Shown here: one piece after another, positions 27,339-36,751 of the stretch | Layout of the letters: each line of letters opens with the position of its first letter | How positions within the stretch are numbered: position 1 is the first letter of the stretch | NCBI RefSeq assembly: GCF_900103985.1 | Contig: NZ_FNIE01000002.1 | Location: 62,001 to 126,000 of the forward strand | DNA from: Actinacidiphila guanduensis | GTDB taxonomy: Bacteria > Actinomycetota > Actinomycetes > Streptomycetales > Streptomycetaceae | Length of the DNA stretch: 64,000 bases | Direction: 5' to 3' | Program-made: the position numbers and the translations under genes | Notes under the pieces: generated by a model | Databases searched by the model: none | The model's input: the letters and a program-made list of their open reading frames with translations, nothing else | Told to the model about the DNA's origin: nothing

Positions 27339-27806
27339 ATGAGCACCGCGCCCACCGTCCGCTTCCACCACATCAGCCTGTCCGTCGCCGACCTGCCCGC
27401 TCTGGAGGCCTGGTACGGCCGCGCCTTCGGCCTCGACCGCGTCGAGGAGCGGCTCGAACTGCCCGACGCCGGCGTACGCACGGTCGTGCTCAGCAACCCC
27501 GGCGACCCCGACGGGCTCCGGGTGGAGTTGGTGCAGCGCCCCGGGTCGGAACCGGCCGCCCCCGCCGATGCCTTCGCCGCCACCGCCGTGCAGACGTACA
27601 CCCACCTCGCCCTGCACGTGGCGGACCTCGACGCCGCATTCGCCCGCCTGACCGGGGAATGCGGCGCCGCCCCCGTGTCCTCCCCCGCGCCCGGCGTGAC
27701 CGACGGCATGCGCTACGCGTATGTCGCCGATCCGGAGGGCAACCTCCTCGAACTCATCGGAACCACCGCCCCGTCCGGGGCCGGCCCGACGGCCGAGGCG
27801 TCGTAG
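27339..27806 (+). CDS. VOC-superfamily (glyoxalase/dioxygenase-like) protein
   Basis: A 155-residue metalloenzyme-fold protein. Vicinal oxygen chelate pattern: metal ligands probably His in FHHISLSVADL, Glu in RVELVQRPG, His in HLALHVADL and Glu in EGNLLELIG. Substrate unknown; could be glyoxalase, dioxygenase or a resistance protein. AAGGAGA lies 6 nt before the ATG. Divergent from the TetR gene and probably controlled by it. Confidence 0.88.
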   Translation: MSTAPTVRFHHISLSVADLPALEAWYGRAFGLDRVEERLELPDAGVRTVVLSNPGDPDGLRVELVQRPGSEPAAPADAFAATAVQTYTHLALHVADLDAAFARLTGECGAAPVSSPAPGVTDGMRYAYVADPEGNLLELIGTTAPSGAGPTAEAS

Positions 27807-27881
27807 GGACCACTCGGCGGACCGCGGCGGGAGCCGCCGGACGAACCGCCGGCGGGCCCCCTGTCGCGACCCCCGGAGGGA

Positions 27882-28844
27882 TCAGCGCCCGTACGGGGAG
27901 TCGGCCGGGATCGTGCCCAGCCGGCCGGCCTGGAAGTCCTCGAAGGCCTGGGCCAGTTCGGCGTGGGTGTTCATCACGAAGGGGCCGTACTGCATCATCG
28001 GCTCGCGGATCGGCAGGCCGCCCAGGAGGACGACCTCGAAGTTGGCCGACCGGGAGTCCTGGTCCTCGGCCGCGCGGACGGTCAGCGAGTCGCCCTGGCC
28101 GAAGACGACCGCCTGGCCCATCCGGAACGGGCGGGCCTCGGGACCCGCGAAGCCGTGGCCGGCCATCCCGTAGGCAAGCGCGTTGAAGTCCGCCCGCCAG
28201 GGCAGCGTGACCGTGGCGCCGGGGTTCACCGACAGGTGGATCATCGTGATCGGCGTGTGGGTGGCACCGGGGCCGACGTGCCCGTCGAGGTCGCCGGCGA
28301 TCAGCCGGATCAGGGCGCCGCCGTCGCCGGAGGTGAGCAGCTTCAGCCCGCCGGCCCGCAGGTCCTGGTACTTCGGCGGCATCATCTTGTCCGCCTTCGG
28401 CAGGTTCACCCACAGCTGCAGGCCGTGGAAGAGGCCGCCGCTGAGCACCAGCGACTCCGGCGGGGTCTCGATGTGCAGCAGGCCGGACCCGGCGGTCATC
28501 CACTGGGTGTCGCCGTTGGTGATGGTCCCGCCGCCGCCGTGCGAGTCCTGGTGGATGAAGGTGCCGTCCATGATGTACGTCACCGTCTCGAAGCCGCGGT
28601 GCGGGTGCCAGGGCGTGCCCTTGGGCTCACCGGCGGCGTAGTCGACCTCACCCATCTGGTCCATCAGGATGAAGGGGTCCAGGTGGCGGTAGTCGATCCC
28701 GGCGAAGGCGCGGCGGACGGGGAAGCCCTCGCCCTCCAGGCCGGTCGGCGCGGTGCTCACCGACAGCGCGGGGCGCGGCCGGGCATCGGCGGGGGCGGTC
28801 ACCCGGGGCAGGGCCAGCGGGTTCTCGACGGTCACGGCGGGCAT
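27882..28844 (-). CDS. Pirin family protein
   Basis: A 320-residue bicupin. The metal site of pirins is visible: HLDPFILMDQMGE, TPWHPHRGFETVTYIMDG and SGLLHIETPPESL (His-x-His ... His ... Glu); C-terminal pirin_C domain with GLPIREPMMQYGPFVMNT. Bacterial pirins may act as quercetin dioxygenases or as redox/metabolic regulators. ATG 28844 has an excellent AAGGAGG at 7 nt. An AT-rich imperfect palindrome lies at 28880-28900. Confidence 0.93.
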   Translation of the reverse strand: MPAVTVENPLALPRVTAPADARPRPALSVSTAPTGLEGEGFPVRRAFAGIDYRHLDPFILMDQMGEVDYAAGEPKGTPWHPHRGFETVTYIMDGTFIHQDSHGGGGTITNGDTQWMTAGSGLLHIETPPESLVLSGGLFHGLQLWVNLPKADKMMPPKYQDLRAGGLKLLTSGDGGALIRLIAGDLDGHVGPGATHTPITMIHLSVNPGATVTLPWRADFNALAYGMAGHGFAGPEARPFRMGQAVVFGQGDSLTVRAAEDQDSRSANFEVVLLGGLPIREPMMQYGPFVMNTHAELAQAFEDFQAGRLGTIPADSPYGR

Positions 28845-28879
28845 GGCGAGGCCTCCTTCTGGACGCTCGACGTCCAAGT

Positions 28880-28900
28880 TAGTTGAACTCTGAACATCTA
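28880..28900. promoter_or_regulatory. Possible MarR-type site upstream of pirin
   Basis: TAG at 28880-28882 and CTA at 28898-28900 bracket an imperfect inverted repeat (TAGTTGAAC ... GAACATCTA) 36 bp before the pirin start. AT-rich island; weak evidence. Confidence 0.25.
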
Positions 28901-28940
28901 GCAAGCCGTGACTGTTCCCTCACGGAACCGGAAGGGAGCC

Positions 28941-29405
28941 TCAGCCGTACATCCGCCGCATCGTGAAGTCCACCATCTGCTCGACCGCCTTCGCGTCGAA
29001 CACCATCCGGTGCTGACCCTCGATGTCGAGCACGAAGCCGTAGCCGGTGGGCAGCAGGTCGAGCACCTCGGCGCCGGTGATGACGAAGTACTTGGACTCC
29101 TTGCCCGCGTACCGCCGCAGCTCCTTCAGCGAGGTGAACATCGGGATCACCGGCTGCTGGGTGTCGTGGAGCGCGAGGAACCCGGGGTTCTCACCGCGCG
29201 GGCAGTACACCTTGGAGGTGGCGAAGACCGCCTGGAAGTCCTCGGCCATCATCGCCCCGGTGGTGAACGCCCGTACCGCGTCGGCGAGCGACGGCGGGGA
29301 CGGTTCGGGGTAGGCAGGCGACGGCTCCGGGTAGCCCCCGCCCATCGGGGCGCCGCCCATGGGCTGCCCCATCCCCGTATTCACGCTCTGCTCGTAGCCG
29401 TACAC
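28941..29405 (-). CDS. SseB family protein
   Basis: A 154-residue soluble protein with a Pro/Gly-rich N-terminus and an SseB-like domain ([23 protein letters not shown] ... [28 protein letters not shown] ... [17 protein letters not shown]). In actinobacteria SseB-like proteins are near-universal but their function is unknown. GTG 29405 is chosen: the resulting YGYEQ N-terminus fits the family as I recall it and TACCCT ends 7 nt upstream, a leaderless arrangement. A start at 29459 remains possible. Divergent from the acyl-CoA dehydrogenase. Confidence 0.82.
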   Translation of the reverse strand: MYGYEQSVNTGMGQPMGGAPMGGGYPEPSPAYPEPSPPSLADAVRAFTTGAMMAEDFQAVFATSKVYCPRGENPGFLALHDTQQPVIPMFTSLKELRRYAGKESKYFVITGAEVLDLLPTGYGFVLDIEGQHRMVFDAKAVEQMVDFTMRRMYG

Positions 29406-29486
29406 GCGCCCAAGGGTATCGACTCCGCGCGCCCCCGCGGGCGGCGAGGCGGCCGTCACATCGGACCGGTGGGGGTTGCCTCTTAT

Positions 29487-29498
29487 TACCGGCGGGTA
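29487..29498. promoter_or_regulatory. Palindrome TACCGGCGGGTA before acyl-CoA dehydrogenase
   Basis: TACC/GGTA arms with GGCG between, inside the AT-rich ATTACCGGCGGGTAGC, 84 bp ahead of the dehydrogenase ATG. A TetR/FadR-type fatty-acid regulator site is plausible; inference only. Confidence 0.3.
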
Positions 29499-29582
29499 GC
29501 ATCATGTGGGGACAGCCGCCTCTTCTTGCGCGTTCACCTAACGACCTGTCGTCACCAGCAGCAGCGATACGGAGCCGTCGTC

Positions 29583-31409
29583 ATGGGCCACTACAAGTCC
29601 AACCTCCGCGACATCGAGTTCAACCTCTTCGAGGTCCTGGGCCGCGACGCGGTCTACGGCACGGGTCCCTTCGCCGACATGGACGTGGACACCGCCAAGG
29701 ACATCCTCGCCGAGATCGCCCGGCTGTCGGAGGGCGAACTGGCGGCCTCCTTCGCCGACTCCGACCGCACCCCGCCGGTCTTCGACCCCAAGACGCACAC
29801 CGCGCCGCTCCCGGAGACGTTCAAGAAGAGCTACCGCGCCTTCATGGACGCCGAGTACTGGCGGCTGGGCCTGCCCGAGGAGATCGGCGGCACCACCGCC
29901 CCCCGCTCCCTGATCTGGTCCTACGCCGAGCTGGTGCTGGGCGCCAACCCGGCGGTGTGGATGTACACCTCGGGCCCGGCGTTCGCCGGCATCCTCTTCG
30001 AGGAGGGCACCGAGGAGCAGAAGAAGATCGCCGCGCTGGCCGTGGAGAAGCAGTGGGGCTCCACCATGGTGCTCACCGAGCCCGACGCCGGCTCCGACGT
30101 CGGCGCCGGCCGCACCCGGGCGCTGCCCCAGGAGGACGGCAGCTGGCACATCGAGGGCGTCAAGCGCTTCATCACCTCGGGCGAGCACGACCTGTCGGAC
30201 AACATCCTCCACTACGTGCTGGCCCGCCCCGAGGGCGCCGGGCCCGGCACCAAGGGCCTGTCCCTCTTCCTGGTGCCGAAGTACGAGTTCGACCCCGAGA
30301 CCGGCGAACTCGGCGAGCGCAACGGCGTGTACGCCACCAATGTCGAGCACAAGATGGGCCTGAAGGTCTCCAACACCTGCGAGCTGACCTTCGGTGACTC
30401 CCACCCGGCCAAGGGCTGGCTGGTCGGCGGCAAGCACGACGGCATCCGGCAGATGTTCCGGATCATCGAGTTCGCCCGCATGATGGTCGGCACCAAGGCG
30501 ATCGCCACCCTGTCCACCGGCTACCTCAACGCGCTGGAGTACGCCAAGGAGCGCGTGCAGGGCCCGGACCTGGCGCAGTTCACCGACAAGGCCGCGCCGA
30601 AGGTGACGATCACCCACCACCCCGACGTCCGCCGCTCCCTGATGACGCAGAAGGCGTACGCCGAGGGCATGCGCGCCCTGGTGCTCTACACCGCGAGCGT
30701 GCAGGACGCCATCCAGGCCGCCGAGGCCCGCGGCGAGGACGCCCGCCAGCTGCACGGCCTCAACGACCTGCTGCTGCCCATCGTCAAGGGCTACGGCTCC
30801 GAGCGCTCCTACGAGCAGCTCGCCCAGTCGCTGCAGACCTTCGGCGGCTCCGGCTACCTGCAGGAGTACCCGGTCGAGCAGTACATCCGGGACGCCAAGA
30901 TCGACACCCTCTACGAGGGCACCACCGCGATCCAGGGCCAGGACTTCTTCTTCCGCAAGATCGTCCGCGACCGCGGCGAGGCGCTGACCACGCTCAGCGA
31001 GGAGATCAAGAAGTTCCTCGCCGAGGAGACCGGCGGCCAGGAGCTGTCGGCGGCCCGCGAGCAGCTCGCCCGGGCGGCCGCGGACCTGGAGGCGATTGTC
31101 GGCGGCATGCTCAACGACCTGGCGGCCACCGAGAAGGACGTCCGCTCGATCTACAAGGTCGGCCTGAACACCACCCGGCTGCTGCTCGCCTCCGGCGACG
31201 TCGTCACCGGCTACCTGCTGCTGCGCGGCGCCTCGGTGGCCGCCGAGAAGCTGCCCTCGGCCACGGGGAAGGACCGGGCGTTCTACGCGGGCAAGATCGC
31301 GGCGGCGAAGTTCTTCGCGGCCACCGTCCTGCCGGGCGTCGGCACCCAGCGGTCGATAGCCGAGGCCGTCACGCTCGACGTCATGGACCTGCCGGAGGAG
31401 TCCTTCTGA
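29583..31409 (+). CDS. Long-form acyl-CoA dehydrogenase
   Basis: FAD-dependent dehydrogenase of 608 residues, the long form with a C-terminal extension found in FadE5-like enzymes. It shows the N-terminal helical domain, the beta-domain substrate/FAD block ([25 protein letters not shown]), and the C-terminal helices with [18 protein letters not shown] and [15 protein letters not shown], where Glu is the probable catalytic base. It catalyses the first step of fatty-acid beta-oxidation. GGAG lies 9 nt before ATG 29583. Confidence 0.95.
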   Translation: MGHYKSNLRDIEFNLFEVLGRDAVYGTGPFADMDVDTAKDILAEIARLSEGELAASFADSDRTPPVFDPKTHTAPLPETFKKSYRAFMDAEYWRLGLPEEIGGTTAPRSLIWSYAELVLGANPAVWMYTSGPAFAGILFEEGTEEQKKIAALAVEKQWGSTMVLTEPDAGSDVGAGRTRALPQEDGSWHIEGVKRFITSGEHDLSDNILHYVLARPEGAGPGTKGLSLFLVPKYEFDPETGELGERNGVYATNVEHKMGLKVSNTCELTFGDSHPAKGWLVGGKHDGIRQMFRIIEFARMMVGTKAIATLSTGYLNALEYAKERVQGPDLAQFTDKAAPKVTITHHPDVRRSLMTQKAYAEGMRALVLYTASVQDAIQAAEARGEDARQLHGLNDLLLPIVKGYGSERSYEQLAQSLQTFGGSGYLQEYPVEQYIRDAKIDTLYEGTTAIQGQDFFFRKIVRDRGEALTTLSEEIKKFLAEETGGQELSAAREQLARAAADLEAIVGGMLNDLAATEKDVRSIYKVGLNTTRLLLASGDVVTGYLLLRGASVAAEKLPSATGKDRAFYAGKIAAAKFFAATVLPGVGTQRSIAEAVTLDVMDLPEESF

Positions 31410-31573
31410 CCCTCCTCGCCCCCGCCGCCTGACCCGGCCGGCCCGGGCCGCGCGGCAACGGCGCCCCGGGACCCGCTCCCGCCGGCGCCGCACCGGGGCC
31501 CCGCAGACCGCCTCCCCCCACGCCGAGTGCGGCGGGCCGCCACCCGTGCGGCCTGCCGCACCGGTGGCCGAAA

Positions 31574-31579
31574 TAAGCT
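31574..31579 (+). promoter_or_regulatory. -10-like TAAGCT, leaderless arrangement
   Basis: TAAGCT (TANNNT) ends 7 nt before the ATG of the M18 peptidase; no ribosome site is visible. Confidence 0.4.
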
Positions 31580-31586
31580 GTCGGGC

Positions 31587-32888
31587 ATGACCACAGAGCC
31601 GACCACCGCGCCCTTCGAAAGCGCCCACACCGACGACCTGGCCGCGTTCGTCCAGGCCGCGCCCACGCCGTACCACGCCGTCGCGGCCGTCGCCGAGCGG
31701 CTGGAGCGGGCCGGTTTCCGGCAGGTCGCCGAGAGCGAGCGGTGGGCGGGCGGACCCGGCGGGCGGTACGTGCTGCGCGGCGGCGCCGTTGTCGCCTGGT
31801 ACGTGCCCGAGGGCGCCGGGCCCGAGACGCCGTTCCGGATCGTCGGCGCGCACACCGACTCGCCGAACCTGCGGGTCAAACCGCGCCCGGACCTCGGCTC
31901 GAACGGCTGGCGTCAGGTCGCGGTGGAGATCTACGGCGGGCCGCTGCTCAACAGCTGGCTCGACCGCGACCTCGGCATCGCCGGGCGGCTCGCGCTGCGC
32001 GACGGCAGCACACGCCTGGTGGACGTCGACCGGCCGCTGCTGCGGGTGGCCCAACTCGCCATCCACCTCGACCGGCAGGCCAACGACGGGCTCAAGCTCG
32101 ACCGCCAGCAGCACATGCAGCCGCTGTGGGGGCTGGGCGACGCCGCGGACGGCGACCTGATCGGCTTCCTCGCCGAGCAGGCCGGCCTGCCCGAGGCCGA
32201 CGTGCTCGGCTGGGACCTGATGGCGTACGACCTGCAGCCGCCCGCCCGCCTCGGCCGGGACCGCGAACTGCTCGCCGCCCCACGGCTGGACAACCTGCTC
32301 TCGGTGCACGCCGGCACGGCGGCCCTGGTCGCGGCCGCCGCTCGGGGCGAGGCGCTGCCGTACATCCCGGTGCTGGCCGCCTTCGACCACGAGGAGAACG
32401 GCAGCGAGGCCGACACCGGTGCCCAGGGGCCGCTGCTCGGGCGGGTGCTGGAGCGCTCGGTGCTGGCCCGCGGCGGCGGCGCCGAGGACACGCTGCGCGC
32501 GCTGGCCGGCTCGGTGTGCGTCTCCTCCGACGTCAGCCACGCCGTGCACCCCAACTACGCGGAGCGGCACGACCCGACGCACCGGCCGCGGGCCGGCGGC
32601 GGCCCGCTGCTGAAGACGAACGTCAACCAGCGCTACGCCACCGACGGCGTCGGGCGGGCGCTCTTCGCCGCCGCGTGCGAGCGCGCCGGGGTGCCGATGC
32701 AGCACTTCGTCTCCAACAACGCGATGCCGTGCGGCACCACGATCGGCCCGATCACCGCCGCCCGGCACGGCATCACCACCGTGGACGTCGGCGTGCCGAT
32801 CCTGTCGATGCACTCCGCCCGCGAACTGTGCGCCGTGGACGACCCCTTCCTCCTCGCCAACTCCCTGTACGCCTTCCTGGCCGGGTAG
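31587..32888 (+). CDS. M18 family aminopeptidase
   Basis: Cobalt/zinc-dependent aminopeptidase of 433 residues (aspartyl-aminopeptidase type). Metal-site motifs are intact: IVGAHTDSPNLRVKP, PRLDNLLSVHAG, FDHEENGS and VSSDVSHAVHPNY, and the C-terminal NNAMPCGTTIGP and DVGVPILSMHS (His). It removes N-terminal acidic residues in the cytoplasm. Length fits the family. Leaderless start suggested. Confidence 0.95.
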   Translation: MTTEPTTAPFESAHTDDLAAFVQAAPTPYHAVAAVAERLERAGFRQVAESERWAGGPGGRYVLRGGAVVAWYVPEGAGPETPFRIVGAHTDSPNLRVKPRPDLGSNGWRQVAVEIYGGPLLNSWLDRDLGIAGRLALRDGSTRLVDVDRPLLRVAQLAIHLDRQANDGLKLDRQQHMQPLWGLGDAADGDLIGFLAEQAGLPEADVLGWDLMAYDLQPPARLGRDRELLAAPRLDNLLSVHAGTAALVAAAARGEALPYIPVLAAFDHEENGSEADTGAQGPLLGRVLERSVLARGGGAEDTLRALAGSVCVSSDVSHAVHPNYAERHDPTHRPRAGGGPLLKTNVNQRYATDGVGRALFAAACERAGVPMQHFVSNNAMPCGTTIGPITAARHGITTVDVGVPILSMHSARELCAVDDPFLLANSLYAFLAG

Positions 32889-32999
32889 TTGGGGAGGCGT
32901 TCGGGCCGGACCTGCGGGGACGTGCTGCATGTGCCCGCGTCGCGGGGGTAGGCGACAGCCGAAGCCACACCGTGAAGTCGAGCCATGGAGGCGGACATT

Positions 33000-33239
33000 G
33001 TGGGCATCGGAGGCTGCATCATCCTGATCGGCGTGGGTGCGATCATCACCTTCGCCACCGACTGGCACGCCAAGGGCGTCAACATGGACCTGCTCGGGCT
33101 CATCATGATGGCCGTCGGCGTCATCGGACTCGCCGCCTACGTCAGCATCTTCAAGCGGCGCCGCGTCCCGCCGACCTCGGAGGGCGACATCCCGCCGGTC
33201 GTCGAGGAGCGCTACTACCCGAGCGACCGGCGGTACTGA
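33000..33239 (+). CDS. DUF6458-type small membrane protein
   Basis: A 79-residue protein with two membrane helices (IILIGVGAIITFATDW and GLIMMAVGVIGLAAYVSIF) and a charged tail (KRRRVPP ... DRRY). GTG 33000 is preferred because GGAGG lies 8 nt upstream; the ATG at 32985 would overlap that site. The family is common in Streptomyces and close relatives, function unknown. Confidence 0.85.
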   Translation: MGIGGCIILIGVGAIITFATDWHAKGVNMDLLGLIMMAVGVIGLAAYVSIFKRRRVPPTSEGDIPPVVEERYYPSDRRY

Positions 33240-33257
33240 ACCGCCGGATGCCGGACG

Positions 33258-35087
33258 CTATTTCTGGTCGAGTCCCGCCAGCACCAGTGCCAGGCGGGAC
33301 TCGCCGCTGTCCACCAGCCGCACCGGCACGCCCCAGTCCTGCTGGTGGACGTGGCAGGCCGGATAGGGGTTCGTCGGGTCGTCGTCGCAGGAGGCGGCCA
33401 TCGCCGAGACGTGCAGCACGCCCTCGGGCACCGAGGGGTCGAGCTCCAGGTCGCGGAAGAGGTCCGTGCCCTTGCCCGCGCCCTGCCGGAGCAGCTCCGG
33501 CGGGGTGGCGCTGACCAGCAGCCGGGTGGAGGGGCCGTAGCGCTCGTCCAGCTTCTGGCCGATCGGGGCGCTGAAGACGACGTCCAGCCGGAAGGGGCCG
33601 GGCGCCACGTCGGTGGCCGCACGCTGGGTGCGGTGGGCGACGGCCTCGACCCGTACCGCCTCTTCCGGCAGGTGCATCCGGGTGAGCCGGTGGCGGGCGG
33701 ACTCCACCACCACGATGTCGCCGTCCACCACGGCCGCGTCCGAGGGCTCGCGCAGGTCGGTGGCCAGCGTGGAGACCTCGCCGGTCGCCGGGTCGTAGCG
33801 GCGCAGCGCGTTGTTGTAGGTGTCGCTGACGGCGACCGATCCGTCGGGCAGGCCGGTGACGCCGAGCGGGTGCTGGAGCAGCGCCTGCCGGGCCGGGCCG
33901 TCGCGGTGCCCGAAGTCGAACAGGCCGGTGCCGACCGCGGTGCGCACCACGTAGCCGCCGTCACCGTCGGGGGCCCGCTCCACCCAGCGCAGCGCGGAGG
34001 TCTCGGAGTCCGCGACCCACAGCCGGCCGCCGACCGCCGACAGGCCCGAGGGCTGGGCGAACCAGGCGTCGGCCGCGTGGCCGTCGACCAGGCCCTCGTT
34101 GGTGGTGCCGGCGGCCACCTCGACCCGCTCGGTGGCCGGGTCGTACGTCCACAGCTGGTGCACGCCGGCCATCGCGATCCACACCCGGTCCTCGAACCAG
34201 GCCACGTCCCACGGCGAGGACAGGTCCACCTCGCGGGCCGGGCCGGAGCTGGGCGAGCCCTGCCACCACTGGCGGCCGGTGCCGGCCACGGTGGTGACCC
34301 GGCCGGTGTCGGGGTCCAGCCGGCGCAGCGCGTGGTTGACGGTGTCGGCGACGATGATGCTGCCGTCCGGGAGCAGCGCCAGGCCCTGCGGCTCGCTGAA
34401 GCGGGCGGTGCCGGCGTCGCCGTCGGCCAGGCCGCGCTCCCCGGTGCCGATCCGGCGCACGACGGTCTCGCCGTCGGCGGCCAGCTCGACCAGGGCGTGC
34501 CGGGTGGAGTCCGAGACGAGGAAGTGGCCGCTGACCGGCAGCGCGACGACCTTGCCGGGGAACCGCAGGTCGGTGGCGACGGGCTCCGGCGGCACGTAGG
34601 GGCCGTCCCCGCGGCGCAGCGTGCCCTTGGCGGCGTGCTCCTGCTCCAAGCGGGTGACCAGGCGCTCCAGCGCGTGCGCGTGGCCCTCGCCGGCGTGCTG
34701 GGCCACCACGTAGCCCTCCGGGTCGATCACCACGAGGGTGGGCCAGGCGCGGACGGCGTACTGCCGCCAGGTGGTGAGTTCGGGGTCGTCCAGCACCGGG
34801 TGGTGCACCTCGTAGCGCTCCACGGCGTCGGCGACGGCCTGGTGCTCGGCCTCGTGCACGAACTTCGGCGAGTGCACGCCCACGATCACCACGGTGTCGC
34901 GGTGCCGCTCCTCCAGCTCGCGCAGCTCGTCCAGGACGTGCAGGCAGTTCACACAGCAGAACGTCCAGAAGTCGAGGATCACGATCGATCCGCGCAGGTC
35001 GGCGAGGGTGGGTTGCTTGTCGCCTGTGTTCAGCCAGCCGCCCTTGCCGACCAGCTCGGGCGCCCGGACGCGTGCACGTGCAGTCAT
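33258..35087 (-). CDS. Thioredoxin-like domain fused to NHL beta-propeller
   Basis: A 609-residue protein: an AhpC/TlpA-type thioredoxin domain (about 1-160) with active-site motif CVNC (WTFCCVNCLHVLDEL), followed by an NHL-repeat propeller (for example GLALLPDGSIIVADTVNHALRRLDP) and a C-terminal beta domain. There is no signal peptide, so it should be cytoplasmic. Homologues are related to human NHLRC2; a redox role is likely, the partner unknown. Start ATG 35087 with GGATGGGG upstream. Divergent from the LURP-one gene by 40 bp. Confidence 0.9.
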   Translation of the reverse strand: MTARARVRAPELVGKGGWLNTGDKQPTLADLRGSIVILDFWTFCCVNCLHVLDELRELEERHRDTVVIVGVHSPKFVHEAEHQAVADAVERYEVHHPVLDDPELTTWRQYAVRAWPTLVVIDPEGYVVAQHAGEGHAHALERLVTRLEQEHAAKGTLRRGDGPYVPPEPVATDLRFPGKVVALPVSGHFLVSDSTRHALVELAADGETVVRRIGTGERGLADGDAGTARFSEPQGLALLPDGSIIVADTVNHALRRLDPDTGRVTTVAGTGRQWWQGSPSSGPAREVDLSSPWDVAWFEDRVWIAMAGVHQLWTYDPATERVEVAAGTTNEGLVDGHAADAWFAQPSGLSAVGGRLWVADSETSALRWVERAPDGDGGYVVRTAVGTGLFDFGHRDGPARQALLQHPLGVTGLPDGSVAVSDTYNNALRRYDPATGEVSTLATDLREPSDAAVVDGDIVVVESARHRLTRMHLPEEAVRVEAVAHRTQRAATDVAPGPFRLDVVFSAPIGQKLDERYGPSTRLLVSATPPELLRQGAGKGTDLFRDLELDPSVPEGVLHVSAMAASCDDDPTNPYPACHVHQQDWGVPVRLVDSGESRLALVLAGLDQK

Positions 35088-35127
35088 GACCCCATCCAAC
35101 CGCATTCCCGGGGGTAGACATTCCCCC

Positions 35128-35628
35128 ATGAAATACGTGGTGCGAGAGAAGATGTTCGCGGTCGGCGACGACTACTGGGTCGAGGACGAGAACGGGCGGC
35201 GCGCGTTCTACGTGGACGGCAAGGTGCTGCGGGTCCGCGAGACCCTGGAGCTCCAGGACCCCTCGGGGCAGGTGCTGGCCACGGTGCACAAGAAGCTGCT
35301 GAGCCTGCGGGACGCGATGACGATCGAGCGGGACGGCGAGGTCCTGGTGACCGTCCGCAAGAAGCGGCTCGCCCTGCTGCGGGACGTCTACCGCGCGGAG
35401 CTGGCCTCGGGCGAGGAGCTGGAGATCAGGGGCGACCTGATCGACAAGGAGTACGACATCGAGTACGAGGGCGAGCGCCTCGCCCGGATCTCCCGGCGCT
35501 GGTTCTCGCTGCGCGACGCCTACGCGATCGACATCGAGCGCGAGGACGCCGACGCCGCGATGCTCATCGCGGTGGCGGTGTGCGTGGACCGGCTGGTGGA
35601 GAAGGAGCACGAGGACCACGACGACTGA
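35128..35628 (+). CDS. LURP-one-related (Tubby-like) protein
   Basis: A 166-residue protein of the LURP-one/YxjI type: MKYVVREKMFAVGDDYWVED, then a twelve-stranded-barrel-like repeat pattern (VLRVRETLELQDPSGQVLATVHKKLLSLRDAM; RISRRWFSLRDAYAIDI) and the terminal helix (MLIAVAVCVDRL). Such proteins may bind lipid or membranes; no enzymatic role known. Start has no strong ribosome site. Confidence 0.88.
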   Translation: MKYVVREKMFAVGDDYWVEDENGRRAFYVDGKVLRVRETLELQDPSGQVLATVHKKLLSLRDAMTIERDGEVLVTVRKKRLALLRDVYRAELASGEELEIRGDLIDKEYDIEYEGERLARISRRWFSLRDAYAIDIEREDADAAMLIAVAVCVDRLVEKEHEDHDD

Positions 35629-35804
35629 CCCTTGGGGGTGACGGCCGGCCGGCTGTTGCCCGCGGGGCGGGTGACAGCGGGCCCGCACGGTTGCCGGGCC
35701 GCAGGGGGCGGCACCGCACGGTTGCCGGGCCGCGGGGACGACGGGCCGGTGCGGTCTCCCCCGCCGCGGCCCGTCGGCTCCTGCGGCTGCTCCGGCTGTT
35801 CCGG
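35629..35804. repeat. Short direct repeats in a 176-bp gap
   Basis: CGCACGGTTGCCGGGCCGC occurs at 35684-35702 and again at 35715-35733 (31-bp period). Lies between the convergent LURP-one and hydrolase genes; may fold as part of a terminator. Confidence 0.5.
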
Positions 35805-36617
35805 CTACCGCACCTGCGGGAGCGGCAGGCCAAGGACCCGGTCGCGCAGGACCGGGAAGTCGCGGCGGGTGGCGGCCACGCGGGCGGGGTCGAGGTCGAG
35901 CGTGACCGCCTCCTCGCCGGTGCCGCCCTCGGCGAGCACCTCGCCCCAGGGGTCCACGGCCATGCTGTGCCCCGACTGCTCGACGCCCGCGTGGGTGCCC
36001 GCCGTCCCGCAGGCCAGCACGTACGCCTGGGACTCCACGGCCCGTGCCTGGACCAGCAGCCGCCAGTGGGCGAGCCGGCGGGCGGGCCAGCCGGCCGGGA
36101 CCACCAGGATCTCGGCCCCGCCGTCCACCAGCAGGCGGAACAGCTCCGGGAAGCGCAGGTCGTAGCACGTGGCGAGGCCGAGCACCGCGGAGGGATGACG
36201 CACGGTCACCGGAGTGGCGCCGGCGGACATCAAGGTCGCCTCGCCCCGGTCGAAGCCGAAGCGGTGGATCTTGCGGTAGGTCGCCTGCAGGGCGCCGTCG
36301 GGGGAGAAGACGAGCGAGGTGTTGTAGAGCGCGTCCTTGCCGTCCGGGCCCGGGGCGCGTTCGACGACCGAGCCGGCGTGCAGCCAGACCCCGGCGTCGC
36401 GCGCGGCCGCGGCCATCGCCTCGGCGGTCGGGCCGGCCTCGGCGGACTCGGCCTGCGCCCCGAACTCCTCGGCGGCGAAGGCCCCGACGGGCCACAGCTC
36501 GGGCAGCACGACCAGATCGGCCCCCCGCTGGGCGCGCACCAGACCCGCCACGCGCTCCCGCCGACGGGTGATCTTCTCGTCCGGGTCCACGTCGATCTGG
36601 AGAAGCGTTGCGCGCAT
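35805..36617 (-). CDS. Carbon-nitrogen hydrolase (nitrilase superfamily, omega-amidase-like)
   Basis: A 270-residue amidase. Catalytic triad: Glu40 (VVLPELWP), Lys116 (ATYRKIHRFGF) and Cys151 (GLATCYDLRFPELFR). The pattern is closest to Nit2/omega-amidase-like and YafV-type enzymes that hydrolyse small amides. ATG 36617 begins MRATLLQIDV; ATG 36632 is possible; neither has a good ribosome site. Divergent from the mycothiol-type gene. Confidence 0.92.
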   Translation of the reverse strand: MRATLLQIDVDPDEKITRRRERVAGLVRAQRGADLVVLPELWPVGAFAAEEFGAQAESAEAGPTAEAMAAAARDAGVWLHAGSVVERAPGPDGKDALYNTSLVFSPDGALQATYRKIHRFGFDRGEATLMSAGATPVTVRHPSAVLGLATCYDLRFPELFRLLVDGGAEILVVPAGWPARRLAHWRLLVQARAVESQAYVLACGTAGTHAGVEQSGHSMAVDPWGEVLAEGGTGEEAVTLDLDPARVAATRRDFPVLRDRVLGLPLPQVR

Positions 36618-36751
36618 CTGGACACCGCCCATACGTTGTGTCGTCAAGTCGGGCCTACCATCGTCACTCGAAAGCACTGCGTGGGCGCCCGCGCGAAGAC
36701 TAACTTAGGCGCCAAACCACCACGACCGCGCTCCGACCGTCGAGGGGTCCC

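Noticed and set aside
35684..35733. 19-bp direct repeat as a regulatory site
   Set aside because: Lies between convergent genes, so more likely part of a transcription end than an operator.
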